Shown here piece by piece: positions 1-7,837 of a stretch of DNA of 10,198 nt. The position numbers and the translations under genes were made by a program. The stretch is from Gammaproteobacteria bacterium (GTDB lineage: Bacteria; Pseudomonadota; Gammaproteobacteria; UBA4575), in NCBI GenBank assembly GCA_027297825.1, contig JAPUHH010000090.1:1-10198 (forward strand). The letters run 5' to 3'. Below the pieces are notes generated by a model. That model saw only the letters and a list, made by a program, of their open reading frames with translations, had not been told where the DNA came from and made no database searches. How positions within the stretch are numbered: the first letter of the stretch is position 1; the number at the start of each line of letters is the position of its first letter.

Positions 1-1496
1 GCGTGCGTGGCATTGTTGACGAAGCTGACGTCATATCGGGCAAGGTGGAGATCATCGCGCCGCGCGATTTTATGGCCTATGCCATATCCGAAAATGTCTA
101 TGCCGGCAACGCCATGAGCCGCCGCTTGTTCTACCAGTATGGGGTGCTATTACCCGCCAGTCCCTATGGCCATGCCGGCCAGGGGCTTCAGCTGAATGTC
201 GCCGCCGGCAATACTGGTCTGATTCCGCCGACGCGAATTGTAGAGAAGGACATTGAGGTATTCGATGTTGACGGTATTAAAATGGAATTCCAGAACACGC
301 CCGGCACCGAGGCTCCTTCGGAGATGAACACCTGGATTCCGAGCATAAAAGGCCTGTGGACGGCTGAAAACGTTGTTGGCTTGGTCCACAATATCTATAC
401 CCTGCGTGGCGCACAGGTACGCGATTCACTGCGCTGGTCAAAATACATCAATGAAGCACTGTATAAATATGGAACGAAAGCCGAAGTGATGTTCGCCTCG
501 CATCACTGGCCGCGTTGGGGCAACAAGCGCGTTCAGGAAGTGCTCAGGGACCAGCGCGATATTTATGCGCACATGAACAACGAGGTGTTACACCACGTCA
601 ACCAGGGCGTCACCATTAACGAGATTCACAACGTCTACCAGTCGCCGGCCAGTCTGGACAAGGGCTGGACGACTGGCTTTTATCACGGCTCCCGGGAGAA
701 CAACAGCCGGGGTATCGTCAATTATTATCTTGGTCACTGGGACAATAATCCGGCCACCCTGATTCCGCTGTCACCGCGCGATTCCGCACCGCTATATGTA
801 AGGATGATGGGAGGCAGCAAGAAAATCATGAAAGAAGGCAAGAAACTTTATGACAAAGGCGAGTATCTTGCGGCATCGGAAATCCTGGATAAGCTCGTAT
901 TCGCCGAGCCGCAGAATCAGGCAGGCAAGGACTTGCTCGCGGACGTTTATGAGCAGATAGGCTACCAGCAGGAAAATACCGGTTTGCGCAACGCCTTTCT
1001 TTCTGGAGCCTATGAATTGCGTTCGGGTATCCCGGAGGGTGCATCGCCGAAAACCGGCGGACCCGATATGATTCGCGCCATGTCGACTGGCCTGTTCCTT
1101 GATTTTCTCGGCATTCGCATGGACAGCAGCAAGGCCGAGGGCGTTACTTTCAAGATCAACCTGGTGACCCCGGATAACGGCGAGAAATACCTTATCGAGC
1201 TTAGTAATGAGGCGTTGACCAACATCGAGGGTTATCAAGCTGATGATGCCGACCTGACGATTACTATCAATCGCTCCGACCTGGAGCAGACCAGGATGGG
1301 CGCCAAAAAGCTTACCGACCAGATCGAGGATGGTACGGCCAAGGTTAAAGGTAACCAGGAGGTGCTGGGCCAGCTCGCATCGATGATGGTCGATTTCGAA
1401 CTGGGATTCGAGATTCTGCCGGGTACCAAGGGTCCGGCCAAGGGTGAGGACCTAAACGATTTCGAGGTTGGACCAGTGGGCGGTATTGCCGAGTAG
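1..1496 (+). CDS. Alkylsulfatase (SdsA1/BDS1-type metallo-beta-lactamase fold), 5'-partial
   Basis: Zinc hydrolase that cleaves alkyl sulfate esters such as SDS to alcohol and sulfate. The frame is open to the left edge (first whole codon at 3), so about 497 residues are present against roughly 650 in the family. Counting from codon 3, visible metal ligands are Glu103 (GTEAPSEMN), Glu122 (TAENVVG) and His167 (ASHHWPRW). Their spacings of 19 and 45 match what I recall for SdsA1 Glu280, Glu299 and His344. The same register puts the HxHxDH motif only a few codons outside the window. The metallo-beta-lactamase core runs to about residue 230. A helical dimerisation domain follows (about 235-370, including KKLYDKGEYLAASEILDKL), then a C-terminal SCP2-like lipid-binding domain (about 378-490). 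A signal peptide cannot be judged because the start is missing. The gene is GC-richer than those after position 1900. Family call is firm; exact substrate is unknown. Confidence 0.93.
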   Translation, partial: VRGIVDEADVISGKVEIIAPRDFMAYAISENVYAGNAMSRRLFYQYGVLLPASPYGHAGQGLQLNVAAGNTGLIPPTRIVEKDIEVFDVDGIKMEFQNTPGTEAPSEMNTWIPSIKGLWTAENVVGLVHNIYTLRGAQVRDSLRWSKYINEALYKYGTKAEVMFASHHWPRWGNKRVQEVLRDQRDIYAHMNNEVLHHVNQGVTINEIHNVYQSPASLDKGWTTGFYHGSRENNSRGIVNYYLGHWDNNPATLIPLSPRDSAPLYVRMMGGSKKIMKEGKKLYDKGEYLAASEILDKLVFAEPQNQAGKDLLADVYEQIGYQQENTGLRNAFLSGAYELRSGIPEGASPKTGGPDMIRAMSTGLFLDFLGIRMDSSKAEGVTFKINLVTPDNGEKYLIELSNEALTNIEGYQADDADLTITINRSDLEQTRMGAKKLTDQIEDGTAKVKGNQEVLGQLASMMVDFELGFEILPGTKGPAKGEDLNDFEVGPVGGIAE

Positions 1497-1502
1497 GTCA
1501 GG

Positions 1503-1794
1503 ATGCACTTGTGCATGGATTGTTCCACTGTGCTGCGTAGTGTCGCTGCCAGCACCATCGCATTCTTGTGGAGCTCCCGGTGCCTTTGCTCAGGCCGGTG
1601 GCCTCACTCTTCAAGAGCAAGCGGCCCTATTTCCGGTACGTCGCAGGCCGGGCAAGTTCCACTGGGGCATCGTCTACACGTACGCGGATCTCGGTGACAA
1701 CGAGCTCGACGCGACGAACTTCACAGGCCGTGTCGCCGGTGACTACGATGCCCCGTATCAGGCCCTCGGCGCCTATGGTTCGTGGACGTTTTGA
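1503..1794 (+). pseudogene. Remnant of an outer-membrane barrel gene, possibly OmpP1/FadL type
   Basis: Decayed gene starting six bases after the alkylsulfatase stop. From ATG 1503 or 1515 one frame reads a signal-peptide-like start (MDCSTVLRSVAASTIAFLW). Around 1570-1580 the sense moves to the next frame, which continues GAFAQAGGLTLQEQ, resembling a signal-peptidase site plus the mature N-terminus of OmpP1/FadL proteins. About 12 codons later the same frame reads like the last strands of a barrel (GIVYTYADLGDNELD, then GAYGSWTF and TGA at 1792-1794), ending in the terminal Phe typical of outer-membrane proteins. Some 350-400 middle residues of a normal family member would be missing, with the join near 1621-1660. 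I infer one frameshift plus one large internal deletion. ATGCAC/GTGCAT at 1503-1516 is a small palindrome covering both possible starts. The family assignment rests on short motifs and is moderate. Confidence 0.5.
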
Positions 1795-1913
1795 CCCATC
1801 CTTGCGGTACGGGCTGTGCCACGATCATGATGATTCGAGAATATGAATAACGCGAAAGATAGATCCGCGCACTTGATGTTCTACAAGTTCATCAGTCATA
1901 GAAGGAAAGGACA

Positions 1914-2759
1914 ATGAGCAACCGCCAATGTGCAAACACCATCGTGGAAACTCTGGTGGTATTGTTTCTAATGTTAACTGTTTTCGGGATTGCACTCGCT
2001 TCTGAAGGTGACGGCATCATTGAACCAGGCGAAGATTCAACCGAGGAGCTTGCTCGAGCCGTACAAAACCCCGTCGCAAGCTTAATCAGTGTGCCCTTTC
2101 AGAATAATACTAATTTCAACTTCGGTCCGAGAGAAAAGACGCAGAATGTAATGAATATACAACCCGTAGTGCCTTTCAGTTTATCGGAAAAATGGAACCT
2201 CATTACCCGCACAATTTTGCCAATCATCTCGCAACCCGCGTTCACACTAAATCAAAGTCGCAAAGATGGTCTTGGTGATACCTTATTTACTGCATTTCTC
2301 TCACCAAAAAATTCGGGAAGTTTGATTTGGGGCGCAGGTCCGGCAATTCTGATTCCAACCTCGACGGATGACCGCCTCGGTGCGGGTGAATGGGGCGCGG
2401 GTCCAGGAGTAGTGTTTCTAACCATTCAAGGCCCATGGGTGGTCGGTTCACTATTCAGCAATGTTTGGTCATTCACAGGTGACAGTGATGTAAATATATT
2501 CACTTGGCAGCCTTTCGTTAACTATAATCTGGACGGTGGCTGGTATTTAACGACCTCACCGCTTATTACTGCGAATTGGGAAGCGGATAGTGACAATACT
2601 TGGACGGTACCCGTGGGAGGTGGATTCGGGCGAGTCTTTAGAGTCGGCCAGCAAAACCTGAATATGCAGTTACAGTCTTTTTATAATATCGAAGAGCCTG
2701 ATGATATTGGCCCGGAGTGGTCCATTCGCTTTCAAGTTCAATTTTTATTCCCAAAATAG
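1914..2759 (+). CDS. Outer-membrane beta-barrel protein, phenol MetA-degradation / 'neuromedin U' type
   Basis: A 281-residue exported protein. The N-terminus has a hydrophobic stretch (about residues 13-27, VETLVVLFLMLTVFG) and a likely signal-peptidase cut after ALA near residue 29. The rest is rich in alternating aromatic/polar strands and Gly turns (WGAGPAILIPTST, GEWGAGPGVVF, GWYLTTSPLITANWEAD, VPVGGGFGRVF), the signature of barrels in the Phenol_MetA_deg family. It ends SIRFQVQFLFPK, a barrel-closing strand, though the final residue is Lys rather than Phe. The start is supported by GGAAAGGA at 1903-1910, three bases before the ATG. The family's true role is poorly known; transport or sensing of hydrophobic compounds is often assumed. 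Many relatives are misannotated as neuromedin U. Its base composition is lower in GC than the alkylsulfatase, so it probably does not share that gene's origin. Confidence 0.8.
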   Translation: MSNRQCANTIVETLVVLFLMLTVFGIALASEGDGIIEPGEDSTEELARAVQNPVASLISVPFQNNTNFNFGPREKTQNVMNIQPVVPFSLSEKWNLITRTILPIISQPAFTLNQSRKDGLGDTLFTAFLSPKNSGSLIWGAGPAILIPTSTDDRLGAGEWGAGPGVVFLTIQGPWVVGSLFSNVWSFTGDSDVNIFTWQPFVNYNLDGGWYLTTSPLITANWEADSDNTWTVPVGGGFGRVFRVGQQNLNMQLQSFYNIEEPDDIGPEWSIRFQVQFLFPK

Positions 2760-2862
2760 TTTTAATTCACACTCTAATATCCACCACCTTAATGCCCTTT
2801 ACCGCATATCGCATTTCATAAGTGGTTTGCTGTGGTTGAACAATTAATGAGAATAAAAACTC

Positions 2863-2892
2863 AATGTCCGCTTTTGCCCGTAAGCGGACATT
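2863..2892. repeat. 30-nt palindromic repeat, copy 1
   Basis: Perfect inverted repeat: arm AATGTCCGCTT (2863-2873), 8-nt loop TTGCCCGT, arm AAGCGGACATT (2882-2892). It lies between the outer-membrane protein gene and aroE. No T-tract follows, so it is not a standard intrinsic terminator. Three related copies lie at the right end of the window, all with the same 11-8-11 geometry. Confidence 0.85.
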
Positions 2893-2995
2893 CGTGCACT
2901 TATCTTTAGACATCATCACATTAAATATTCCTAGTTTATAAAATGTTAATATTCACCCAAGAATAAGCAAGTTGATCGAGTATACGTAATAATCC

Positions 2996-3847
2996 ATGCA
3001 GCAAAATTCTGAACAAAGTATATCGGCTAAATATGCAGTCATTGGCAATCCTATTGCCCATAGTAAGTCGCCCGAAATTCACCAACTTTTTGCCGATCAA
3101 ACAGGTGAGAACATTAGCTATGAAAAAATATTGGGCGAAAAATATAACTTTCCATACTCTGCAAACAAATTTTTTGATGCCGATGGACAAGGTCTAAATG
3201 TAACGCTGCCATTTAAACTTGAGGCCTTTAACTTTGTAGACCAGCTTACCGACTTTGCCAAACATGCCGGTGCGGTGAACACGATCATTCGCCAAGACAA
3301 TGGTGATTATCTCGGTACGAATACTGACGGCATTGGCCTATTGCGTGACCTAAAGAAAACCTTGCGTTTACAATTGCGGGATAAGAAAATATTAATTATC
3401 GGTGCCGGAGGGGCAACGCAAGGCATTGTTGAACCACTACTGAATGAAAAACCAGCTGGATTAACCATTGCGAATCGCACGCTGCACAAAGCTGAAACCA
3501 TTGCCAAGCACTTTAAAAAAATGGGCGACATACAGAGCTGTAGCTTGAATCAAATTCCGGAACAAGCTTATGATTTAATCCTGCATGCAACTTCTGCAGC
3601 TCTGCAAAATCATGAGCTTGAGTTACCCGCTGTAATTATTGGAACACAGACATGTTGCTATGATCTTTTATATAGCGATACTGCTACGCCCTTTATGCAG
3701 TGGGCGAAAAAGCATGGTGCTACACAAATAGTAGATGGCTTTGGTATGTTGCTGGAACAAGCCGCGGAATCCTTTTATTTATGGCGTGGGAAGCGTCCAG
3801 ACACTACCATGGCACAAAATTATTTGCGGCCTAAATCCCTAACATAA
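2996..3847 (+). CDS. aroE: Shikimate dehydrogenase
   Basis: NADP-dependent reduction of 3-dehydroshikimate to shikimate, fourth step of the chorismate pathway, in the cytoplasm. The 283 residues compare with about 272 in E. coli. Visible motifs in order: GNPIAHSKSP (17-26) with the two shikimate-binding serines; LNVTLPFK ending in catalytic Lys74; GAVNTI with Asn95; GTNTDGIG with catalytic Asp111; the Rossmann loop GAGGATQG (136-143); NRT (160-162), the NADP phosphate-binding motif; and the C-terminal DGFGMLLEQAAESFYLWRG. This is the only ATG that leaves the first strand (YAVIGNP) complete. No Shine-Dalgarno sequence is visible ahead of it; TAATAAT lies there instead. Its stop shares one base with the ubiA start, so the two are probably co-translated. 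This is true AroE rather than the YdiB or RifI variants, judging from the motifs. Confidence 0.95.
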   Translation: MQQNSEQSISAKYAVIGNPIAHSKSPEIHQLFADQTGENISYEKILGEKYNFPYSANKFFDADGQGLNVTLPFKLEAFNFVDQLTDFAKHAGAVNTIIRQDNGDYLGTNTDGIGLLRDLKKTLRLQLRDKKILIIGAGGATQGIVEPLLNEKPAGLTIANRTLHKAETIAKHFKKMGDIQSCSLNQIPEQAYDLILHATSAALQNHELELPAVIIGTQTCCYDLLYSDTATPFMQWAKKHGATQIVDGFGMLLEQAAESFYLWRGKRPDTTMAQNYLRPKSLT

Positions 3848-4746
3848 TGCGCATCCCCAACGCTCCACTATTAGATATAAGTCGAGCTGCCTCATACGCT
3901 AAGTTAATTCGTCTAAATAAACCCGTCGGTATTTTTCTTTTGCTCTGGCCGACCTTATGGGCCTTGTTTATTGCTGCCGAGGGCATCCCCAACCTAACGC
4001 TACTCGTGGTATTTGTTATCGGTGTAATTTTGATGCGCTCGGCGGGTTGCGCGATTAATGACTATGCAGATCGCGATATTGACCCATTTGTTACCCGCAC
4101 CCGACAACGACCCATTGCCAGTGGCGCCATTCAGCCAAGCGAAGCATTACTAGTGTTTGCGGTACTGTTGTTGTTGGCATTATTACTTGCGCTGATTTTT
4201 TTAAACCGCCTGACGATATTATTCGCACTGGGTGGAGTCGTACTCGCGGCAAGCTACCCCTTTATGAAACGCTTGCATTTTTTACCCCAAGTACATTTAG
4301 GCGCTGCCTTTGCTTGGTCAATTCCAATGGCCTTTACTGCGACTAACAATCAGTACCCACCGCCAATTGCCTGGCTATTATTTACTTGCACCGTACTCTG
4401 GACCACCGCTTATGACACAATGTATGCCATGGCGGATCGTGAAGAAGACTTAAAAATTGGCGTTAAGTCCACTGCTATCTTATTCGGGCCTTTGGATAAA
4501 TTTGCGGTTGGACTGATGCAAGTATTCGTCATCGCCTGCTTAATTTTAATCGGTATCAATGCGCACTTAAGTTGGATCTATTTTGTAGTGGTAGCTTTAA
4601 GCATAGGCTTTTTTATCTATCAACAACTACTCATTAAACACCGCTTCGCAGACCGCTGTTTCGATGCGTTTTTAAACAATCAATATTTTGGTCTGATGAT
4701 CTTTATAGGAATATTTGCGCATTACTGGTTTAACCCTAGCAGTTAA
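3847..4746 (+). CDS. ubiA: 4-hydroxybenzoate polyprenyltransferase
   Basis: Integral inner-membrane enzyme that attaches the polyprenyl chain to 4-hydroxybenzoate in ubiquinone synthesis. The 299 residues are close to the usual 290. Both Mg-diphosphate-binding Asp motifs are present: NDYADRDID (71-79) followed by TRTRQRP, and DTMYAMADREED (190-201). Between and after them run several hydrophobic helices (for example FAVLLLLALLLALIFL and FAVGLMQVFVIACLILIGI). The N-terminal LIRLNKPVGIFLLLWPTLWAL is characteristic of bacterial UbiA. Start and aroE stop overlap as TAATG, indicating translational coupling. UbiC (chorismate lyase), the usual operon partner, is not in this window; aroE takes that place. 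The 3' end overlaps the convergent comF by four bases. Confidence 0.95.
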   Translation: MRIPNAPLLDISRAASYAKLIRLNKPVGIFLLLWPTLWALFIAAEGIPNLTLLVVFVIGVILMRSAGCAINDYADRDIDPFVTRTRQRPIASGAIQPSEALLVFAVLLLLALLLALIFLNRLTILFALGGVVLAASYPFMKRLHFLPQVHLGAAFAWSIPMAFTATNNQYPPPIAWLLFTCTVLWTTAYDTMYAMADREEDLKIGVKSTAILFGPLDKFAVGLMQVFVIACLILIGINAHLSWIYFVVVALSIGFFIYQQLLIKHRFADRCFDAFLNNQYFGLMIFIGIFAHYWFNPSS

Positions 4747-5459
4747 ACTACGCGCGCAACGCACCAAACATCAACACGTTCAGCGCCGGCCATGTTAATG
4801 CGCTTAGCCACTTCATTCACAGTGTTTCCAGTGGTCATCACATCATCAATAATAACAACATGCCGACTTTTAAATAATGGCTTTGGTGCGGATAACGTAA
4901 AGGCATCTTTTACATTCGCATGACGGTGTTTCGCCGCTAGCTCCATTTGCGCATGTGTTTCTCGTGCACGAAGAATATCTTGAACGCTAATAACACCGCC
5001 GATTTGTTTGCTTAGCACACGCGCAATTTCTAATGCCTGGTTAAAGCCTCGCTTACGTAGACGCTTGCGGTGCAGTGGCACAGGAACGATTACATCTGGA
5101 ATGGTTAGATTTTGATTTTGAATAGACTGAACTAATAAATGAGCAAGTAATTTTCCATAATTCAATTTGCTATTAAATTTATATTGATAAACTGCCTCTC
5201 GAATAAATTGATCAAATACAAATGGCGCAAAAGCTTGATCAAAATATAAATCACGCTTACTACAAGCGCCGCAAATTGACGCGCTGGAGACAGGTAACGG
5301 GATGGCACAGTGCTTACAGGCATGCATGATCCAGGGCAAACTAGAGTAGCAACGACGACAAAGGTCTAGCCCATCTTGACCTACATCATTACAGTGTAGG
5401 CAAATATTTGGATATAAAAACGTGCTTACATTTTTAACGATCTTATTGATTTTTTGCAC
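4743..5459 (-). CDS. comF: ComF-family phosphoribosyltransferase-like protein
   Basis: A 238-residue protein of the ComF/GntX family, linked to natural transformation and DNA uptake; it has a phosphoribosyltransferase fold and its reaction is uncertain. The N-terminus carries two zinc-ribbon-like cysteine clusters: C20/C23 with C34/C37, and C48/C51 with C63/C66. The core has PVPLHRKRLRKRGFNQA (about 126-142) and the PRPP-binding loop VIIDDVMTTGNT (202-213). The start is GTG at 5459, with an in-frame TAA directly upstream, so no longer N-terminus is possible. GGA in the leader gives a weak Shine-Dalgarno match. It diverges from bioB across 93 bases, a neighbourhood common in pseudomonads, and converges on ubiA with both stops built from one TTAA. 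Confidence 0.9.
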   Translation of the reverse strand: MQKINKIVKNVSTFLYPNICLHCNDVGQDGLDLCRRCYSSLPWIMHACKHCAIPLPVSSASICGACSKRDLYFDQAFAPFVFDQFIREAVYQYKFNSKLNYGKLLAHLLVQSIQNQNLTIPDVIVPVPLHRKRLRKRGFNQALEIARVLSKQIGGVISVQDILRARETHAQMELAAKHRHANVKDAFTLSAPKPLFKSRHVVIIDDVMTTGNTVNEVAKRINMAGAERVDVWCVARVV

Positions 5460-5478
5460 TTATCAATCCAACCATAAG

Positions 5479-5506
5479 TTGACAGCCGACTGCAAAAGGC
5501 TAGACT
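5479..5506 (+). promoter_or_regulatory. Possible sigma-70 promoter for bioB-bioF
   Basis: TTGACA at 5479-5484 is a consensus -35 box. TAGACT at 5501-5506 is a 4/6 match to -10, with a 16-base spacer. A start near 5513 would give a leader of about 40 bases before bioB. No BirA-type operator (TTGTAAAC arms) is visible in the comF-bioB gap. Confidence 0.35.
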
Positions 5507-5552
5507 TGCCAAGCTCAATGGGCAATTTCCATTAATTTTAATTCGTATAATT

Positions 5553-6563
5553 ATGCAGACTGACTCTAGCCGGCACGACTGGCAATTAAAAGAGGTGCTG
5601 AACCTTTATCAATTGCCCTTTAATGATCTTCTATTTAAAGCTCATACCGTGCTGCGCGCACATCACAATCCAAATAAAGTGCAAATAAGCACTTTGCTTT
5701 CCATTAAGACAGGTTCTTGCTCGGAAGACTGCGCTTACTGTCCACAAAGTGGCCATTATGACACCGATATAGAACCGGAGCGTTTATTATCACTCGAAGA
5801 AGTTGAACAGAGTGCCTTGGCAGCGAAAGCCAGTGGTGCCTCAAGATTTTGTATGGGTGCGGCTTGGCGCAACCCCTCAGATAAGCATTTAGACCATGTA
5901 GTTGAAATGGTTAAAATCGTAAAAAAGATTGGCTTAGAAACTTGCGTTACACTCGGCATGCTTAAACAAAAACAGGCAGTACGATTAAAAGCAGCCGGAC
6001 TTGATTACTACAATCACAATCTTGATACTTCACCCGAATTTTATGGTAGCGTAATAACCACTCGTACTTACCAAGACCGTCTGGATACGCTCGAACATGT
6101 ACGCAGTGCAGACATCAATGTATGTTGCGGTGGAATATTAGGCATGGGTGAATCACGCAATGATCGAGCTGGCCTGTTATTACAACTCGCCTGCTTACCG
6201 CAGCATCCAGAATCTGTGCCGATAAACATGTTAGTTCAGATACCTGGCACACCATTGCAAGGGGTAGAAAAATTAGACCCGTTTGAATTTATCCGCACCA
6301 TAGCGATAGCTCGAATTATGCTACCTAAATCCTATGTGCGTCTTTCTGCAGGACGTGAAACCATGAACGATCAAACTCAAGCCCTATGCTTTTTCGCCGG
6401 AGCAAATTCAATTTTCTATGGGGAAACCTTGTTAACCGCTAAAAACCCTGCGATGAACAAAGACCAAGATTTATTAGCTTGCCTTGGGATTGAAGCAGAT
6501 CAAATCGCGAGCGAGCACAATGCAGCTATCGAAGCTGAATCTGCAAACGCAACTGTAAACTAA
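5553..6563 (+). CDS. bioB: Biotin synthase
   Basis: Radical-SAM enzyme that inserts sulfur into dethiobiotin, the last step of biotin synthesis. The 336 residues are near the usual 320-350. The radical-SAM cluster motif CSEDCAYC supplies Cys56, Cys60 and Cys63. The auxiliary [2Fe-2S] ligands are all present: Cys100 (RFCMGAAWR), Cys131 (ETCVTLGM), Cys191 (in NVCCGG) and Arg263 (YVRLSAGRE), at a constant offset of three from E. coli Cys97, Cys128, Cys188 and Arg260. Cys192 beside Cys191 is an extra cysteine. DYYNHNLDTSPEFY is another BioB signature. The start at 5553 gives the expected N-terminal length; no clear Shine-Dalgarno precedes it. bioF follows after 26 bases in the same direction, so the two are probably one transcript. 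Confidence 0.96.
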   Translation: MQTDSSRHDWQLKEVLNLYQLPFNDLLFKAHTVLRAHHNPNKVQISTLLSIKTGSCSEDCAYCPQSGHYDTDIEPERLLSLEEVEQSALAAKASGASRFCMGAAWRNPSDKHLDHVVEMVKIVKKIGLETCVTLGMLKQKQAVRLKAAGLDYYNHNLDTSPEFYGSVITTRTYQDRLDTLEHVRSADINVCCGGILGMGESRNDRAGLLLQLACLPQHPESVPINMLVQIPGTPLQGVEKLDPFEFIRTIAIARIMLPKSYVRLSAGRETMNDQTQALCFFAGANSIFYGETLLTAKNPAMNKDQDLLACLGIEADQIASEHNAAIEAESANATVN

Positions 6564-6589
6564 CCCTAACCATTCACTAACTAATTATC

Positions 6590-7762
6590 ATGAAAGATCT
6601 AGCAACTGCGCTAGATAAGCTTCGTCAAGAACATCTGTTTCGCATCCGCAATATAAGTTCAGCAGCGCAACAGATAGAGCCGATCATTAACGGCCAAAAA
6701 GTTTTGTCTTTTTGTAGCAATGACTACCTTGGCCTTGCCAATCATCCAAAAATTACTGCAGCCTTAATTGATGGCGCAAAAAAATATGGTGTCGGTACCG
6801 GTGCATCCCATCTAATCACCGGACATCATAAAAGCCATCATGCTCTAGAAGAGGAACTCGCCGAGTTTATTGGGTGTGAACGAACTTTATTATTTTCAAG
6901 CGGCTACATGGCTAATCTTGGCGTCGTAAGTGCACTCGCAAATCGCGACACAACTGTTTTTGAAGACCGCCTCAATCATGCCTCATTAGTAGATGCGAGC
7001 ATACTCGCTCGCGCGCAACTGAAACGTTATAAACATTTAGACACAAACGAGCTAGACAAAAAACTAATCGACGAAAAAAATGCAGCTAAATTCATTTTAT
7101 CTGATGGCGTATTTAGTATGGATGGAACCATAACACCGGTTACTGGTTTACAAGCCCTCGCAAACAAACATGATACAAAACTTATCATCGATGATGCTCA
7201 TGGCATCGGCGTTTTAGGCAAAGAGGGAAAAGGCTGCACAGAAAATCAGCTGGCTACGGAAACTATTTTAATCGGCACCTTAGGTAAAGCGTTTGGCACA
7301 TTCGGGGCGTTCGTTGCGGCAGATAAAGATACTATAGAGTGGTGCATACAGCGCGCTCGCACTTATATTTATACCACGGCACTTCCGCCATCTTTAGCAG
7401 ATGCCACGCGTGCGAGCTTGCGACTGGTGCGTAAAGAATCTTGGCGTAGAGAAAGATTACAATCGCTAATAATGCGTTTTCGTACACATGCCGATCAAGT
7501 AGGACTACCCATTACAAATTCAACCACGCCTATACAACCCATAATCATAGGTTCCTCAGCAACCGCGTTAAAAATAAGCGCCGACTTGCTTAGCAAAGGA
7601 ATTATCGTATCCGCGATTCGCCCACCTACGGTTGCGCAAAACTCAGCGCGCTTGCGGATTAGTTTTTCCGCCACTCATACAAAAGACCATGTGGATCAAC
7701 TAATTGAGTTGCTTGCAGAGATTATTAAATCAAATAACATGAGCTTGCAACAAGATAGCTAG
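6590..7762 (+). CDS. bioF: 8-amino-7-oxononanoate synthase
   Basis: PLP enzyme of the alpha-oxoamine synthase family that condenses pimeloyl-ACP (or -CoA) with L-alanine to start building the biotin ring system. The 390 residues are close to the usual 384. Motifs: CSNDYLGLANHP (42-53), GTGASHLITGHH (69-80), NHASL with His130, DDAHGIGVLG (201-210) with the Asp that contacts the pyridine nitrogen and His204, and GTLGKAFG with the PLP-lysine Lys233. The C-terminal domain carries IRPPTVAQNSARLRIS. BioF is preferred over KBL or ALAS because of the length, the IRPPTV segment and the bioB neighbour. The bioC, bioD and bioH genes that often follow are absent; mscL comes next. Confidence 0.95.
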   Translation: MKDLATALDKLRQEHLFRIRNISSAAQQIEPIINGQKVLSFCSNDYLGLANHPKITAALIDGAKKYGVGTGASHLITGHHKSHHALEEELAEFIGCERTLLFSSGYMANLGVVSALANRDTTVFEDRLNHASLVDASILARAQLKRYKHLDTNELDKKLIDEKNAAKFILSDGVFSMDGTITPVTGLQALANKHDTKLIIDDAHGIGVLGKEGKGCTENQLATETILIGTLGKAFGTFGAFVAADKDTIEWCIQRARTYIYTTALPPSLADATRASLRLVRKESWRRERLQSLIMRFRTHADQVGLPITNSTTPIQPIIIGSSATALKISADLLSKGIIVSAIRPPTVAQNSARLRISFSATHTKDHVDQLIELLAEIIKSNNMSLQQDS

Positions 7763-7765
7763 CAT

Positions 7766-7794
7766 TTGCAGTTGCCGCAAGGTCTTATTACAGT
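7766..7794 (+). promoter_or_regulatory. Weak candidate promoter for mscL
   Basis: TTGCAG (7766-7771) and TACAGT (7789-7794) are separated by 17 bases in the bioF-mscL gap. Both are poor matches, so this is tentative. The strong ribosome binding site and own terminator of mscL suggest a separate transcript. Confidence 0.2.
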
Positions 7795-7824
7795 GCCTCT
7801 CGACATTTAGAATGGCAAAAATAA

Positions 7825-7832
7825 TAGGAGGT
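7825..7832 (+). promoter_or_regulatory. Strong ribosome binding site of mscL
   Basis: TAGGAGGT lies five bases before ATG 7838 and fixes that start over the ATG at 7844. It is the best Shine-Dalgarno match in the window; aroE, bioB, bioF and the Imm8-like gene have poor ones. Confidence 0.8.
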
Positions 7833-7837
7833 TAGCT

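Noticed and set aside
792..1238. Long minus-strand open frame opposite the alkylsulfatase
   Set aside because: It lies wholly within a well-conserved gene on the other strand in GC-rich DNA, where such frames are expected by chance.
2863..2892. Palindrome copy 1 as the terminator of the upstream outer-membrane protein gene
   Set aside because: The stem is strong but no T-tract follows, and the same element occurs upstream of other genes, so a repeat-family explanation fits better.
5546..5551. Perfect TATAAT just before the bioB ATG
   Set aside because: It ends one base before the start codon, so transcription would begin inside the gene; no -35 box lies at the right distance.
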